A stretch of 64,000 bases of DNA from Schleiferiaceae bacterium (lineage in GTDB: Bacteria; Bacteroidota; Bacteroidia; Flavobacteriales; Schleiferiaceae): the NCBI GenBank assembly GCA_029254375.1, contig JAQWXR010000018.1:1-64000 (forward strand), in the 5' to 3' direction. The number at the start of each line of letters is the position of its first letter. Position 1 is the stretch's first letter. A model generated the notes under the pieces. The model did not search any database and was not told where the DNA came from. It was given only the letters and a program-made list of their open reading frames with translations. A program made the position numbers and the translations under genes. Shown here one piece after another: positions 42,472 to 52,099 of the stretch.

Positions 42472-43392
42472 ATGCAGGAAAGTTTTACACGATTCATCGG
42501 ACTTGGAATGTGCGTGATCATTGCGTTTTGGAATTGCGATCGTGCACAAATCGATGAACCAGCGTTTCTACATGTGGAATCCCTGGCACTCGCGCCGGTA
42601 AGTAATGCGGCATTTGGGAATACCAGCTCGAAGGTTACCACCGCGTGGGTAGAGGTTAATGGACAGAATTTGGGGGCACATCACTTGCCCTTTAACCTAC
42701 CCGTTCTTATTGATGGGGAAGGTCCAGCCGAGGTTCGCCTGTATCCTGGGATCAACATTAATGGCATAGCTAGTTTTCGGGGAATCTATCCGTTCTACAC
42801 CGACTACAGTGCTCAGGTCAATTTGCAGCGAGGCAAAACCAGCCAAGTTCCTGCCGGAGGCCCAAATGTTTTGGCCTATGACTACAGCGGTCTGGGCGGA
42901 AATCTTATAGTCGAAAATCTAGAGAATTTTGAATCCGTTGGTCAGCGCCTTGTGGCCACGAGTCAAAGTGATACTAGCTGGATTTTGGTAAATGATGCTG
43001 CGCTGAAATTCCCGGCTCCCATGGGGGAATCTAATGTGTACAGTGGGATGGCTATTCTAGACACCGGAATTACTCGTTTTGAGGTTCATAGTCTAGAGCG
43101 CTATGTGTTGCCGAAATTAAGTGCGAACGTATACGTCGAATTGGATTACCGTTGCAGTCAACCGTTGAGTATTGGCGTCATTGCCTATCGACCAGGCCAA
43201 ATTATTCAGATGCCCACGGCTACACTAAATCCTAGTTCAACCTGGAATCACGCCTACATCAATTTGATCACCGAAGTGTCCGGTGTACCCGACGCCTCGG
43301 ACTTTCGAATTTATATCGGAACCATTAAGGCAGGTAACGGGAAGTTGGACACTGTGTTAGTAGATAATGTGCGTTTAGTCTATCGCCCGTGA
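42472..43392 (+). CDS. Hypothetical exported protein (possible lipoprotein)
   Basis: A 306-residue protein of unknown function. MQESFTRFIGLGMCVIIAFWNC is a hydrophobic export signal ending in cysteine; FWNC is a poor lipobox, so lipidation is uncertain. The mature part is beta-rich (VTTAWVEVNGQNLGAHHLPFNLPVLIDG, AEVRLYPGININGI) and ends with a carbohydrate-binding-module-like jelly roll (YVELDYRCSQPLSIGVIAY, TWNHAYINLI, FRIYIGTI). It overlaps the sugar-phosphate transferase by 4 nt (GTGA), which suggests a role in surface polysaccharide; that is inference. Confidence 0.6.
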   Translation: MQESFTRFIGLGMCVIIAFWNCDRAQIDEPAFLHVESLALAPVSNAAFGNTSSKVTTAWVEVNGQNLGAHHLPFNLPVLIDGEGPAEVRLYPGININGIASFRGIYPFYTDYSAQVNLQRGKTSQVPAGGPNVLAYDYSGLGGNLIVENLENFESVGQRLVATSQSDTSWILVNDAALKFPAPMGESNVYSGMAILDTGITRFEVHSLERYVLPKLSANVYVELDYRCSQPLSIGVIAYRPGQIIQMPTATLNPSSTWNHAYINLITEVSGVPDASDFRIYIGTIKAGNGKLDTVLVDNVRLVYRP

Positions 43393-44822
43393 GTCCGAGG
43401 AGTCGACATCTCAATCGTGTCGCTCACGGGTGGCGAATAGCATATCAAGTGTGGGATATTCTCGGTGGCCTGTTGGCCTACACCGCATTGTATAGCTTTA
43501 GAAAGAACATCCTCGAGCCCGCTCGTTTTGGCTTACCTGAAATGGCCTGGGACAGCTTTTTCTACTGGGGGGCCCTGATCACGGCGGGACTCTGGTTCAT
43601 GTCTATGATGATGGTAGGGTTGTACTTACGACCCTTGCGTAAGAGTCGGCTTAAAGAACTGAGCAAAGCCCTTCAGGTCTGGGCCATATTTAGCGTGATG
43701 TATTTCATGCTCTTCATTTTGGATGACTTCGTGGAGGGCTATAGTGGCTACTTTAAAAGTGCGGGCTTGTTTTCTGGCTTCTTACTGCTTTGGACGGTTT
43801 TAGGTAAAATTCTCCTGGGCTATATTATTCGGCATCGCATTAAGCTTCGGAAATTCACCTTTCCGACCTTACTGATTGGAGATCGCGAAACCCTAAGTCA
43901 ACATATTGAAGGACTTCTTCGGCACGCCTATGAGTCAGGTGAGGTACTGGCTGGCTGGATTAATACAGAAGGCAACGGCGATCGTTCGCCGCTTCAAAAT
44001 CTACCCATGCTCGGTCAGCCGGATGATGTAGGCCATTGGGTTGACAAGCTTCATGTGGAAGATTGCATATTAGCCCTTCCGTCGCAGCAGCATGATCGCC
44101 TTACCCCACTCATTTTGGATCTCGAGATGCTGGGTGCTCGTATTTTCATGCTGCCCGACACCTATGGCATTCTCTCCGGCATGGTCGGAATTGACGAACA
44201 TGGGCTACCCTTGATGGAATGGCACCTAGATCCAATGGACCCTTGGCAGCGAAATACAAAGCGATTGGGTGATGTGATTCTCAGCGCCTTGGCACTTCTT
44301 GTGCTGAGTCCCTTGCTTATTTGGGTGGGAATATTGGTGAAGATGGACGGCGGCCCGGCATTTTATCGTCAAGAGCGTTTAGGCCGAAAAGCGAAGCCGT
44401 TCAAAATCGTCAAGTTCCGCTCCATGGGAATAGGAGCCGAACATTCAGGCCCACAACTGAGTTCGGAGGATGATCCGCGCATCACGCGTATCGGAAAGTG
44501 GTTAAGGAAATACCGTTTTGACGAGCTACCTCAATTCTGGAATGTGCTTGTAGGAGAAATGAGCCTCGTTGGTCCACGCCCTGAACGGGCCTTTTTTGCC
44601 GAACAAATCTTAGAAAAGGCCCCGCAATACCGGCACATCTACAAGGTTCAACCCGGCATCACCAGCTGGGGAATGGTTCGCTACGGCTATGCCAGCTCTG
44701 TGGATCAAATGATTCGGAGAATGGAGTACGACCTCGTATACATTGAGAACATGTCTTTTTTCAATGATATCAAGGTGGGGATTTATACCGTTTGGACCGT
44801 GATCCAAGGCCGCGGGAAGTAA
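43389..44822 (+). CDS. Exopolysaccharide initiating sugar-phosphate transferase (WcaJ/WbaP-like)
   Basis: Polyprenol-phosphate sugar-1-phosphate transferase, 477 residues with GTG start overlapping the previous stop. About four N-terminal membrane helices, a central NAD-like fold (TLLIGDRETLSQHIEGL), then another helix (VILSALALLVLSPLLIWVGILV) and the catalytic domain with FYRQERLGRKAKPFKIVKFRSM, WLRKYRFDELPQFWNVLVGEMSLVGPRPE and KVQPGITSW. These are the hallmarks of the enzyme family that loads the first sugar on undecaprenyl phosphate. The sugar (glucose or galactose) cannot be read from sequence. Confidence 0.92.
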   Translation: MSPRSRHLNRVAHGWRIAYQVWDILGGLLAYTALYSFRKNILEPARFGLPEMAWDSFFYWGALITAGLWFMSMMMVGLYLRPLRKSRLKELSKALQVWAIFSVMYFMLFILDDFVEGYSGYFKSAGLFSGFLLLWTVLGKILLGYIIRHRIKLRKFTFPTLLIGDRETLSQHIEGLLRHAYESGEVLAGWINTEGNGDRSPLQNLPMLGQPDDVGHWVDKLHVEDCILALPSQQHDRLTPLILDLEMLGARIFMLPDTYGILSGMVGIDEHGLPLMEWHLDPMDPWQRNTKRLGDVILSALALLVLSPLLIWVGILVKMDGGPAFYRQERLGRKAKPFKIVKFRSMGIGAEHSGPQLSSEDDPRITRIGKWLRKYRFDELPQFWNVLVGEMSLVGPRPERAFFAEQILEKAPQYRHIYKVQPGITSWGMVRYGYASSVDQMIRRMEYDLVYIENMSFFNDIKVGIYTVWTVIQGRGK

Positions 44823-44844
44823 TTGCTGCCCTATCTTTCGGGTC

Positions 44845-45738
44845 ATGAAAAATGTGACTGTATTAGGCGCTGGCACTATGGGCAACGGAATTGCGCATGT
44901 GCTTGCGAGCCATGGCATCAACGTCTCGCTATTTGATATTTCTCAAGGGGCGCTGGAAAAGGCGATCGGAACGATCCGAAAGAATTTGGATCGCCAAGTT
45001 TCAAAAGGAATGCACACCGCGGAGGAAGCCCGTGAGGCTATGGGGCGTATTCATTGCTTCGCTGATCTTGAGGTGGCCTTGAAGAGCGCCGAACTGGTGA
45101 TAGAAGCAGCTACCGAACGCGAGGAGCTAAAACTTCAAATATTTAAAGATCTTGATGCCAAAGCTCCGGCTGGTTGTATTCTTGCGAGCAACACCTCTTC
45201 CATCTCCATCGGCAAGATTGCTGCTGTGACTCAGCGACCTGATTTGGTCATCGGGATGCACTTTATGAATCCGGTACCGGTCATGAAATTGGTAGAAATT
45301 ATTCGAGGTTACAAGACCTCAGATGACACCACAGACGCGGTAATCGCCCTCGCTAAGGACCTGGGGAAAACAGCCATCGCCTGCCATGATTATCCAGGAT
45401 TTGTAGCGAACCGCATTCTTATGCCGATGATTAACGAAGCCATTGAAACATTGCAGACGGGCGTGGCTGGAGTAGCCGAAATCGATGGCATCATGAAGCT
45501 AGGCATGGCGCATCCTATGGGGCCCTTGCAACTGGCCGATTTTATTGGTTTAGATGTTTGTCTGAGTATCCTGAGGGTACTCCATGACGGCCTAGGACAG
45601 CCCAAGTATTCGCCCAATCCCCTCTTAGTCAATCTCGTCACCTCGGGCGACTTAGGCGTTAAATCCGGTCGAGGCTTTTACGATTACAGCCAGGGCACGA
45701 AGGACGCTCCGGTTGCTTATTTACCTACTCACGCTTAA
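44845..45738 (+). CDS. 3-hydroxybutyryl-CoA / 3-hydroxyacyl-CoA dehydrogenase
   Basis: NAD-dependent dehydrogenase of short-chain fatty acid or acetoacetyl-CoA metabolism, 297 residues. VLGAGTMGNGIAHVLA (8-13 GAGTMG) binds NAD; ASNTSSISIGKIAA, GMHFMNPVPVMKLVEIIRG (catalytic His) and GFVANRILMPMINEAIE are family signatures, followed by the C-terminal dimerisation domain (HPMGPLQLADFIGLDV). A TATCTTTC near-match to the -7 box lies 5 nt before the ATG. It may work with the HMGL-like gene, but is not adjacent. Confidence 0.92.
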   Translation: MKNVTVLGAGTMGNGIAHVLASHGINVSLFDISQGALEKAIGTIRKNLDRQVSKGMHTAEEAREAMGRIHCFADLEVALKSAELVIEAATEREELKLQIFKDLDAKAPAGCILASNTSSISIGKIAAVTQRPDLVIGMHFMNPVPVMKLVEIIRGYKTSDDTTDAVIALAKDLGKTAIACHDYPGFVANRILMPMINEAIETLQTGVAGVAEIDGIMKLGMAHPMGPLQLADFIGLDVCLSILRVLHDGLGQPKYSPNPLLVNLVTSGDLGVKSGRGFYDYSQGTKDAPVAYLPTHA

Positions 45739-45748
45739 ACCCTGTATT

Positions 45749-46927
45749 ATGAATAAACTTCTCTCACTCGGAATGTTCGTTGGGCTTTCGATAAGCTCGT
45801 TGGCCCAAGTTAATTTAATTAACAAGGTGTCGGGCAATGGCGCGAATGATGACGGTAGCTTTGAATTCAAAACCCTGATTGACCTAGAGGCCACTCCCGT
45901 CAAAAACCAAGGCCAAACGGGAACATGCTGGTCCTACTCCACGACAGGCTTTATTGAATCTGAATTGATACGCATGGGCAAGCCTGCCATGGATTTGGCA
46001 GAAATGTACACCGTTCGCAAAGTCTACCAAGACAAAGCCAATCGCTATGTGCGCTTGCACGGCTATCTCAATTTCGCACAAGGTGGTGCCATGCCAGACA
46101 TGCTTTATGTCATCAAAAACCATGGCGCTGTGCCTCAGGATGCCTACCCTGGCTTGAACTACGGAAAGGATTACAACGACCACGATGAGCTCGAAGCCGC
46201 CTTAAAAGGCATTGTCGATGCCGTGGTGAATAAAAACTCGGGCACCGTAACTCCTGTTTGGAAAGAAGGATTTACTGGTTTCTTGGATGCCTATCTAGGT
46301 CCCGAGCCCAGTCTTTTTAAGTATGAAGGCAAGAGCTACACTCCTCGGACTTTTGCAGACAATGTTTTGGGAATCAAGCCAGACGACTATATTCAGCTCA
46401 CTTCCTACAGTCACCAGCCCTTCCAATCATGGTTTGCGATTGAAGTACCTGACAACTGGACCTGGGGACTTTCCTACAATGTTCCGTTGGACGATATGAT
46501 GGCGACCATTGACCATGCCCTGGAAAACGGATTCACAATTGCGTGGGCCACTGATGTTTCAGAGAAAGGCTTCTCCTTGAAGAATGGTGTGGCCGTGTTA
46601 CCCAGCAAACCCTGGAATAAAATGAGTGACGAGGAACGCTCTAGTGTTTACACCGGACCCCACGAGGAAATGGTGGTAACCCAAGAGCTTCGACAATTGG
46701 CCTATGACAATTACGAATCCACGGATGACCATGGCATGCAAATCGTCGGAAAGGTGGCCGATCAGACGGGAGCCATCTACTACATTGTAAAGAACTCTTG
46801 GGGTGAACGCGAAAACGCCTATCGCAGCGGCTATATCTATGCCTCTGAAGCATTTGTGCGCTACAAGACGCTTTCTATCCTTCTCCATAAGGGCGGAGTG
46901 CCTAAGAGAATCGCCAAAGGCATGTGA
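45749..46927 (+). CDS. Secreted C1-family cysteine peptidase (bleomycin hydrolase-like)
   Basis: Papain-family peptidase with signal peptide MNKLLSLGMFVGLSISSLAQ, 392 residues. Cys60 in QGQTGTCWSYS, His in DDHGMQIVG and Asn in YIVKNSWG form the catalytic triad. The wide Cys-His separation with a large insert, and KNSWGERENAYRSGYIYASEAFV, match the C1B group (bleomycin hydrolase/aminopeptidase C), normally cytosolic; here a signal peptide sends it out. ATG 45749 is chosen for that peptide. The stop is directly adjacent to the end of convergent argS. Confidence 0.85.
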   Translation: MNKLLSLGMFVGLSISSLAQVNLINKVSGNGANDDGSFEFKTLIDLEATPVKNQGQTGTCWSYSTTGFIESELIRMGKPAMDLAEMYTVRKVYQDKANRYVRLHGYLNFAQGGAMPDMLYVIKNHGAVPQDAYPGLNYGKDYNDHDELEAALKGIVDAVVNKNSGTVTPVWKEGFTGFLDAYLGPEPSLFKYEGKSYTPRTFADNVLGIKPDDYIQLTSYSHQPFQSWFAIEVPDNWTWGLSYNVPLDDMMATIDHALENGFTIAWATDVSEKGFSLKNGVAVLPSKPWNKMSDEERSSVYTGPHEEMVVTQELRQLAYDNYESTDDHGMQIVGKVADQTGAIYYIVKNSWGERENAYRSGYIYASEAFVRYKTLSILLHKGGVPKRIAKGM

Positions 46928-48697
46928 TCACATACGCTCGGGTGCGACGATGCCCAATAAGGCCATACCGCGCTGGAGAGCACCGGCGACTTGCCTGGAC
47001 AATGCTATACGGAACGCCGCATTTTGCGGCGTTTCGGCATTTAAAACAGAATGAACTTGGTAGAATCCATTGTAGATTTTGGCAAGATCATATAGGAAAC
47101 CTGCCACATCACTCGGGTTCTGGTCCGCTGCAGCCTTCTGAACCACCGAAGGGAACTTCGAAAGGCATTTGATGACTTCCTTCTCTTTATCTGCTAAATG
47201 GATGTCCTCCCATGTCCAAGGACCAGCATGTCCTGATTTTCTTAGGATGGAACAAATCCGAGCATGGGTGTATTGCAAAAAGGGCCCCGTGTTGCCATTG
47301 AAATCGATGGATTCTTCAGGATTGAAGACCATCCTCTTGCGAGGGTCGACTTTTAGAATAAAGTACTTCAAGGCACCATGTCCCAACGTGCGATATAAAA
47401 CACTCTGCTCCTCCAGTGAAAGGCCTTCAACTTTACCTAATTCCTCTGAAATCCTGCGGGCGCCAGCTTCCATTTCATCCAATAAATCATCCGCATCGAC
47501 TACGGTGCCTTCGCGGGATTTCATTCGTCCCGACGGTAAGTCTACCATGCCATAGGATAGATGTGAAAGCGTACTAGCCCAGGTGTAGCCGAGTTTTTGA
47601 AGAATAAGAAAAAGCACCTTGAAGTGGTAATCCTGCTCGTTACCTACCACATAGGTCAGAGAATCCATCTGAAAGTCTGAAAAACGTTGGATGGCGGTCC
47701 CAATATCTTGGGTCATGTACACCGAGGTGCCATCCTTTCGAAGAACTAATTTTTCATCTAGTCCATCATCTGTCAAGTCAATCCAAACAGATCCGTCCTC
47801 ACGGCGGTAAAAAATCCCCTGTGCCAGCCCAGTTTCAATATCCTTTTTGCCAAGAACATAGGTTTGGGATTCAAAGTAGTTTTTATCAAACTGCACCCCG
47901 AGACGATCATAGGTGGCATTAAAGCCTTCATATACCCACGCATTCATGGTATTCCAAAGCTCCATTACTTCAGGGTTCCCTGATTCCCAGTCTTGAAGCA
48001 TTTGTTGAACATGAATCATGCAAGGTGCTCTTTTCGTGGCGTCTACTTCTGAATATCCCTCTGCCATTAATTCGGCCACTTCACGTTTAAGTAGCTGATC
48101 AAATCGCACATAGTATTCGCCTACGAAATGATCTCCTTTGATTCCTCTAGTGGCTGGAGTTTCTCCGTTTCCGAACATTTTCCAAGCATACATGCTCTTA
48201 CAGATATGTACCCCGCGATCATTGATGATTTGGACCTGAATCACCTGTTTGCCAGTCGCTTGAATCAATTTAGACACAGAATAGCCTAAGAGATTATTGC
48301 GAATATGCCCAAGGTGCAGTGGCTTATTCGTATTGGGGGACGAATATTCCACCATGGCGGCAGGAAGGTCTGGATTCAACGGAACAATCCCCCATTGAGG
48401 ATCGACGAGCATTTGGTCCATCGCAGATTGCAATGGGGCATCCGATAGGCTCAGATTGAGAAATCCTTTCACGACATTATACGCAGAGACATCAGAAGCC
48501 TGGCGCATGAGGGACGCACCGATGTCTTCGGCCGTAGCTTCGGGGCTCAAGCGACTCACTTTGAGATAGGGAAATACAACCAAGGTTAGATCTCCCTCAA
48601 ATTCCTTTCGAGTTTCTTGCAAGTCGATATTGGCTTGCTCGATTCCATAAAGTTCTTTCAAGGTGGTGGCAATGGCCGCTTCCAGTCCTGTGTTCAT
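46928..48697 (-). CDS. argS: Arginyl-tRNA synthetase
   Basis: Class I aminoacyl-tRNA synthetase, 589 residues. The N-terminal Add1 domain (1-110) is followed by YSSPNTNKPLHLGHIRNNLLG (HIGH motif, about 118-138), QIINDRGVHICKSM, SYGMVDLPSGRMKSREGTVVDADDLLDEM (KMSK equivalent) and a DALR anticodon-binding domain ending in GIVAPERM. It looks complete. The gene lies 6 nt downstream of arginase in the same operon and touches the convergent C1 peptidase stop. Confidence 0.97.
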   Translation of the reverse strand: MNTGLEAAIATTLKELYGIEQANIDLQETRKEFEGDLTLVVFPYLKVSRLSPEATAEDIGASLMRQASDVSAYNVVKGFLNLSLSDAPLQSAMDQMLVDPQWGIVPLNPDLPAAMVEYSSPNTNKPLHLGHIRNNLLGYSVSKLIQATGKQVIQVQIINDRGVHICKSMYAWKMFGNGETPATRGIKGDHFVGEYYVRFDQLLKREVAELMAEGYSEVDATKRAPCMIHVQQMLQDWESGNPEVMELWNTMNAWVYEGFNATYDRLGVQFDKNYFESQTYVLGKKDIETGLAQGIFYRREDGSVWIDLTDDGLDEKLVLRKDGTSVYMTQDIGTAIQRFSDFQMDSLTYVVGNEQDYHFKVLFLILQKLGYTWASTLSHLSYGMVDLPSGRMKSREGTVVDADDLLDEMEAGARRISEELGKVEGLSLEEQSVLYRTLGHGALKYFILKVDPRKRMVFNPEESIDFNGNTGPFLQYTHARICSILRKSGHAGPWTWEDIHLADKEKEVIKCLSKFPSVVQKAAADQNPSDVAGFLYDLAKIYNGFYQVHSVLNAETPQNAAFRIALSRQVAGALQRGMALLGIVAPERM

Positions 48698-48703
48698 AAG
48701 GGT

Positions 48704-49660
48704 TTAAAATGAACCTCGTAAACCGAGGCGTTCTTGTAATCTAAATACGGTGCTTTGCAGGAGCTTGAACGCTGCCGTGCCCATCGCATTACCGCCGTTA
48801 TCCAAAAGTGGGTTGATTTCAGTGAATTCCATGCACATCACCTTGGGCTCATCCGCAAAAAGCTCCAATAAGCCTCGGGCTTCCTCCAGTGTGAAACCAT
48901 CAGAAACCGGAGTACCCGTGCCATCAGAAATACTCGGATCCATGCTGTCGACATCAAATGAAACGTAGACCATATCGCATTCTTGAAGTTGGGTCATTAC
49001 GGACTTAACGATGGCCACAACCCCCTTGGATCGCAGCTCTTCGACGCGATGAACGCGCATGTCGTGTTCTGCGATCAAGTGGTCTTCTGGAGCTTCGGTA
49101 GAACGCAAGCCAATAAATGCTACGTCTGAAGGTTTGACCCTTTGCGGATGGCCTTTCAGTTTCTGCCATGCGTCCACCGTGATAGGGCTTGGATCATTGA
49201 TTTTACATGCCACATTATCCGCTCCTATCGCCGTCGCTAAGGGCATACCATGCATATTTCCTGAAGGCGATGTGTAGGGTGAATGAAGGTCGGCGTGGGC
49301 ATCAATCCAAACAACTCCTAGTCTGGAAAGAGGAGACGCTTGCTTAATCCCCGCAATGGTCCCACCTGCATTCGAATGGTCCCCACTGATCACAATAGGG
49401 AACTGCCCATCGTCAAGTGATTCGGCAACCACCGCTGAAATGCGGCGGTACATTCGAACAATCCCTCGGATTCGCTTGCCATAGGGTGATTCGGGATGCC
49501 GATACAGCAAGGCGTTATTGGTCTGCACCTTACGTGGAGCCAAACTCCTAAAAAACTTGGGTTGAATATGGAAGGACGCGCCACGAATGGCGGCATAACC
49601 AAGACTTGAGCCTCGAGTACCCGCACCCAATTCGGACATCGCTGTGATCAGTTGAAGCAT
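48704..49660 (-). CDS. Arginase/agmatinase family enzyme
   Basis: Manganese ureohydrolase, 318 residues. Metal ligands: His95 in SGDHSNAGGT, Asp120-His122-Asp124 in WIDAHADLH, and Asp236-Asp238 in FDVDSMDPS. SGNMHGMPLA and DGTGTPVSDG are typical of arginase rather than agmatinase; formimidoylglutamase relatives have the same core. Sharing a transcript with argS puts arginine breakdown and arginine charging together, which may be only coincidental. The start lies 5 nt after a minus-strand TACCTTTG box mirrored to the ftsK promoter. Confidence 0.85.
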   Translation of the reverse strand: MLQLITAMSELGAGTRGSSLGYAAIRGASFHIQPKFFRSLAPRKVQTNNALLYRHPESPYGKRIRGIVRMYRRISAVVAESLDDGQFPIVISGDHSNAGGTIAGIKQASPLSRLGVVWIDAHADLHSPYTSPSGNMHGMPLATAIGADNVACKINDPSPITVDAWQKLKGHPQRVKPSDVAFIGLRSTEAPEDHLIAEHDMRVHRVEELRSKGVVAIVKSVMTQLQECDMVYVSFDVDSMDPSISDGTGTPVSDGFTLEEARGLLELFADEPKVMCMEFTEINPLLDNGGNAMGTAAFKLLQSTVFRLQERLGLRGSF

Positions 49661-49665
49661 ATGGG

Positions 49666-49691
49666 CAAAGGTAGGAATTGGCCTACCTTTG
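49666..49691. promoter_or_regulatory. Mirror-image divergent promoter pair (arginase / ftsK)
   Basis: CAAAGGTAGG-N6-CCTACCTTTG, a perfect 10-bp inverted repeat made of two TACCTTTG -7 boxes facing away from each other. The minus-strand box ends 5 nt before the arginase ATG (49660); the plus-strand box lies 20 nt before the ftsK ATG (49712). Confidence 0.65.
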
Positions 49692-49711
49692 AGACTCAGG
49701 AAGAAATCTCT

Positions 49712-52099
49712 ATGGCAAAAAAGGTTAAAAGCAGTCCCTTCTCTCCATTCTTTTCTGCGTGGAAGCAGACGTGGTCAGACTTGAAGACGAATAAATCCTT
49801 ACATGCGGTTTTTGGAATTGCACTGCTTTTTGTTAGCAGCTTTGCCCTTTTATCAAGCCTCTCATCCCTATTCTCATGGTCTGCGGACTACAGTGCCTTT
49901 GAGGATGGTTTTTCTGACACTTTGTGGGACCCGACCATTCGTATGACGAACACCTTTGGCAAGCTGGGGGCGGCTGTAGGATTCTATTTAACGGTCAAAA
50001 GTTTTGGCTGGACCTTTCTAATACCCCTCTCCTGGGTCTTGATTCTTTCTTTAAAATGGAGCTTTGGGGTTCCATTTAAGTCATCTACATGGTTGCGAAG
50101 AGGGCTTTTTTGGACCCTCTTACTCGGAATGGGCACGGCACTCTTGCCCGTGAGTATGGCAGATGTCTATGTAGGAAATCTAGGGCGCTATCTCGCCTTC
50201 TGGTCAGAGCAATGGCTAGGACTTGCTGGCGCCTGGCTAGCGTGGGCTGGCTTAACCCTAGCCCATGTAGTTTGGCTCTTCAAAATCACTCCACAAAATT
50301 GGCCAAAAAAGGCAGCGCTAGCCGCGCCTTGGGACAGCGAAGAAGACGTAAAGCAGGAGGATGAACTCAACGTACTCCCCGAAGAACCTGCAGAAGAAGT
50401 TGAATGGGACCTAAAGACGCCCGAAGGTCCCACACCCATGGAAACACCGGGAGTTAAGGTTGCATTGGCTGATGAGAATATCCAAGCGACTGAGCCCAGC
50501 CTAGAACTTGAAGAAATTGAACCGATACTCGTGTTTAGCGAAGCCTTTCAAGAAGATTCGCCACCACCTGCCAAGGGTTCCTTGGCGACGGCCTTTGACC
50601 CTCGTGCAGATCTATCGCGCTATCAGTTCCCTAAACTTAGCTTACTTGTTGATTTCCCTCCAGGAAATGCGAAGGTGGACGCGGAAGAGCTCGAAGCGAA
50701 TAAGGAGCGGATTATAGAAACCTTGCGCAACTATAAAATTGAGATTGCCAAAATCAAAGCGGCGGTTGGCCCCACCGTTACCCTCTATGAGATCGTCCCG
50801 GAAGCAGGTATTCGGATTTCCAAGATCAAAAGTCTCGAGGATGATATTGCCCTGAGTCTAAGTGCCCTGGGCATTCGTATAATTGCCCCGATTCCAGGAA
50901 GAGGAACCATTGGCATTGAAGTGCCTAACCGAAGCCCCCAGATGGTGAGTATGAAGGCGGTTCTGGCATCAGAGAAGTTCCAAAACAGCACCATGGATCT
51001 GCCGGTAGCTATTGGAAAGACAATCAGTAATGAGGTCTTTGTCGCTGATTTAGCGAAGATGCCACATTTGCTCATGGCCGGAGCGACAGGACAAGGTAAA
51101 TCAGTGGGCTTGAACGCCTTGCTAGCCTCGATTCTTTACAAGAAACACCCAGCTGAAGTCAAATTCGTCTTAGTTGATCCCAAAAAAGTGGAATTAACGC
51201 TCTACAATAAGATTGAGCGGCACTTCCTCGCCAAGCTACCGGATACGGCTGATGCCATTATCACAGATACGACCAAAGTGATTCACACGCTGAATTCCTT
51301 GTGTATCGAAATGGATGACCGCTATGACCTTTTAAAGGATGCCATGGTTCGGAACATCAAAGAATACAATGCCAAGTTTACGAGCCGAAAATTAAATCCG
51401 GAAGAAGGGCACCGCTATCTGCCTTACATCGTCTTAGTGATTGATGAATTCGCAGATTTGATCATGACGGCTGGCAAAGAAGTTGAGACACCCATCGCTC
51501 GTTTAGCCCAATTGGCCCGGGCAATAGGAATCCATCTCATCATTGCCACGCAGCGCCCTTCCGTCAATGTGATTACCGGAATAATAAAAGCCAATTTCCC
51601 GGCAAGAATTGCTTTTAAGGTTTCGTCCAAAATAGACTCTCGGACCATTTTAGACGCTGGAGGCGCGGAACAACTTATTGGTAGAGGTGATATGCTCTTC
51701 TCCGCGGGCAATGATCTTATTCGTTTGCAATGTGCCTTCTTGGACACCCCAGAGGTAGAAGATGTTTGTGAATTTATCGGCTCTCAGCAAGCTTATCCCG
51801 ATGCCTATGCCCTTCCTGAATATTCTGGGGAGGAGACGGGAAGCGTTGCCGGGAACTACAGTGCAGACGAACGCGACGCTCTTTTTACGGATGCAGCCCG
51901 AATTGTGGTGCAGTCTCAACAAGGTTCGGCATCCCTTTTGCAACGCAAGTTGAAATTGGGTTATAACCGCGCCGGTCGCATTATCGATCAGCTAGAAGAC
52001 GCCGGAATTTTGGGACCTTTTGAAGGATCCAAAGCACGACAAGTCTTAATCCAAGACGAACAACATTTAATGGAACGCTTAAATGGCCCGACCCAATGA
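49712..52099 (+). CDS. ftsK: DNA translocase FtsK
   Basis: Septal DNA translocase that clears chromosome dimers at division, 795 residues from ATG 49712 (MAKKVKSSPFSPFF). Four N-terminal membrane helices (about 30-190), an acidic linker (210-300), then the motor with FsxA-like alpha domain, Walker A GATGQGKSVGLN (near 457-468), Walker B YIVLVIDEFADLIM, ATQRPSVNVITGIIKANFPARIAF and the C-terminal gamma winged helix (SASLLQRKLKLGYNRAGRIID) that reads KOPS. It opens a plus-strand operon that runs through ribB. Confidence 0.96.
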   Translation: MAKKVKSSPFSPFFSAWKQTWSDLKTNKSLHAVFGIALLFVSSFALLSSLSSLFSWSADYSAFEDGFSDTLWDPTIRMTNTFGKLGAAVGFYLTVKSFGWTFLIPLSWVLILSLKWSFGVPFKSSTWLRRGLFWTLLLGMGTALLPVSMADVYVGNLGRYLAFWSEQWLGLAGAWLAWAGLTLAHVVWLFKITPQNWPKKAALAAPWDSEEDVKQEDELNVLPEEPAEEVEWDLKTPEGPTPMETPGVKVALADENIQATEPSLELEEIEPILVFSEAFQEDSPPPAKGSLATAFDPRADLSRYQFPKLSLLVDFPPGNAKVDAEELEANKERIIETLRNYKIEIAKIKAAVGPTVTLYEIVPEAGIRISKIKSLEDDIALSLSALGIRIIAPIPGRGTIGIEVPNRSPQMVSMKAVLASEKFQNSTMDLPVAIGKTISNEVFVADLAKMPHLLMAGATGQGKSVGLNALLASILYKKHPAEVKFVLVDPKKVELTLYNKIERHFLAKLPDTADAIITDTTKVIHTLNSLCIEMDDRYDLLKDAMVRNIKEYNAKFTSRKLNPEEGHRYLPYIVLVIDEFADLIMTAGKEVETPIARLAQLARAIGIHLIIATQRPSVNVITGIIKANFPARIAFKVSSKIDSRTILDAGGAEQLIGRGDMLFSAGNDLIRLQCAFLDTPEVEDVCEFIGSQQAYPDAYALPEYSGEETGSVAGNYSADERDALFTDAARIVVQSQQGSASLLQRKLKLGYNRAGRIIDQLEDAGILGPFEGSKARQVLIQDEQHLMERLNGPTQ

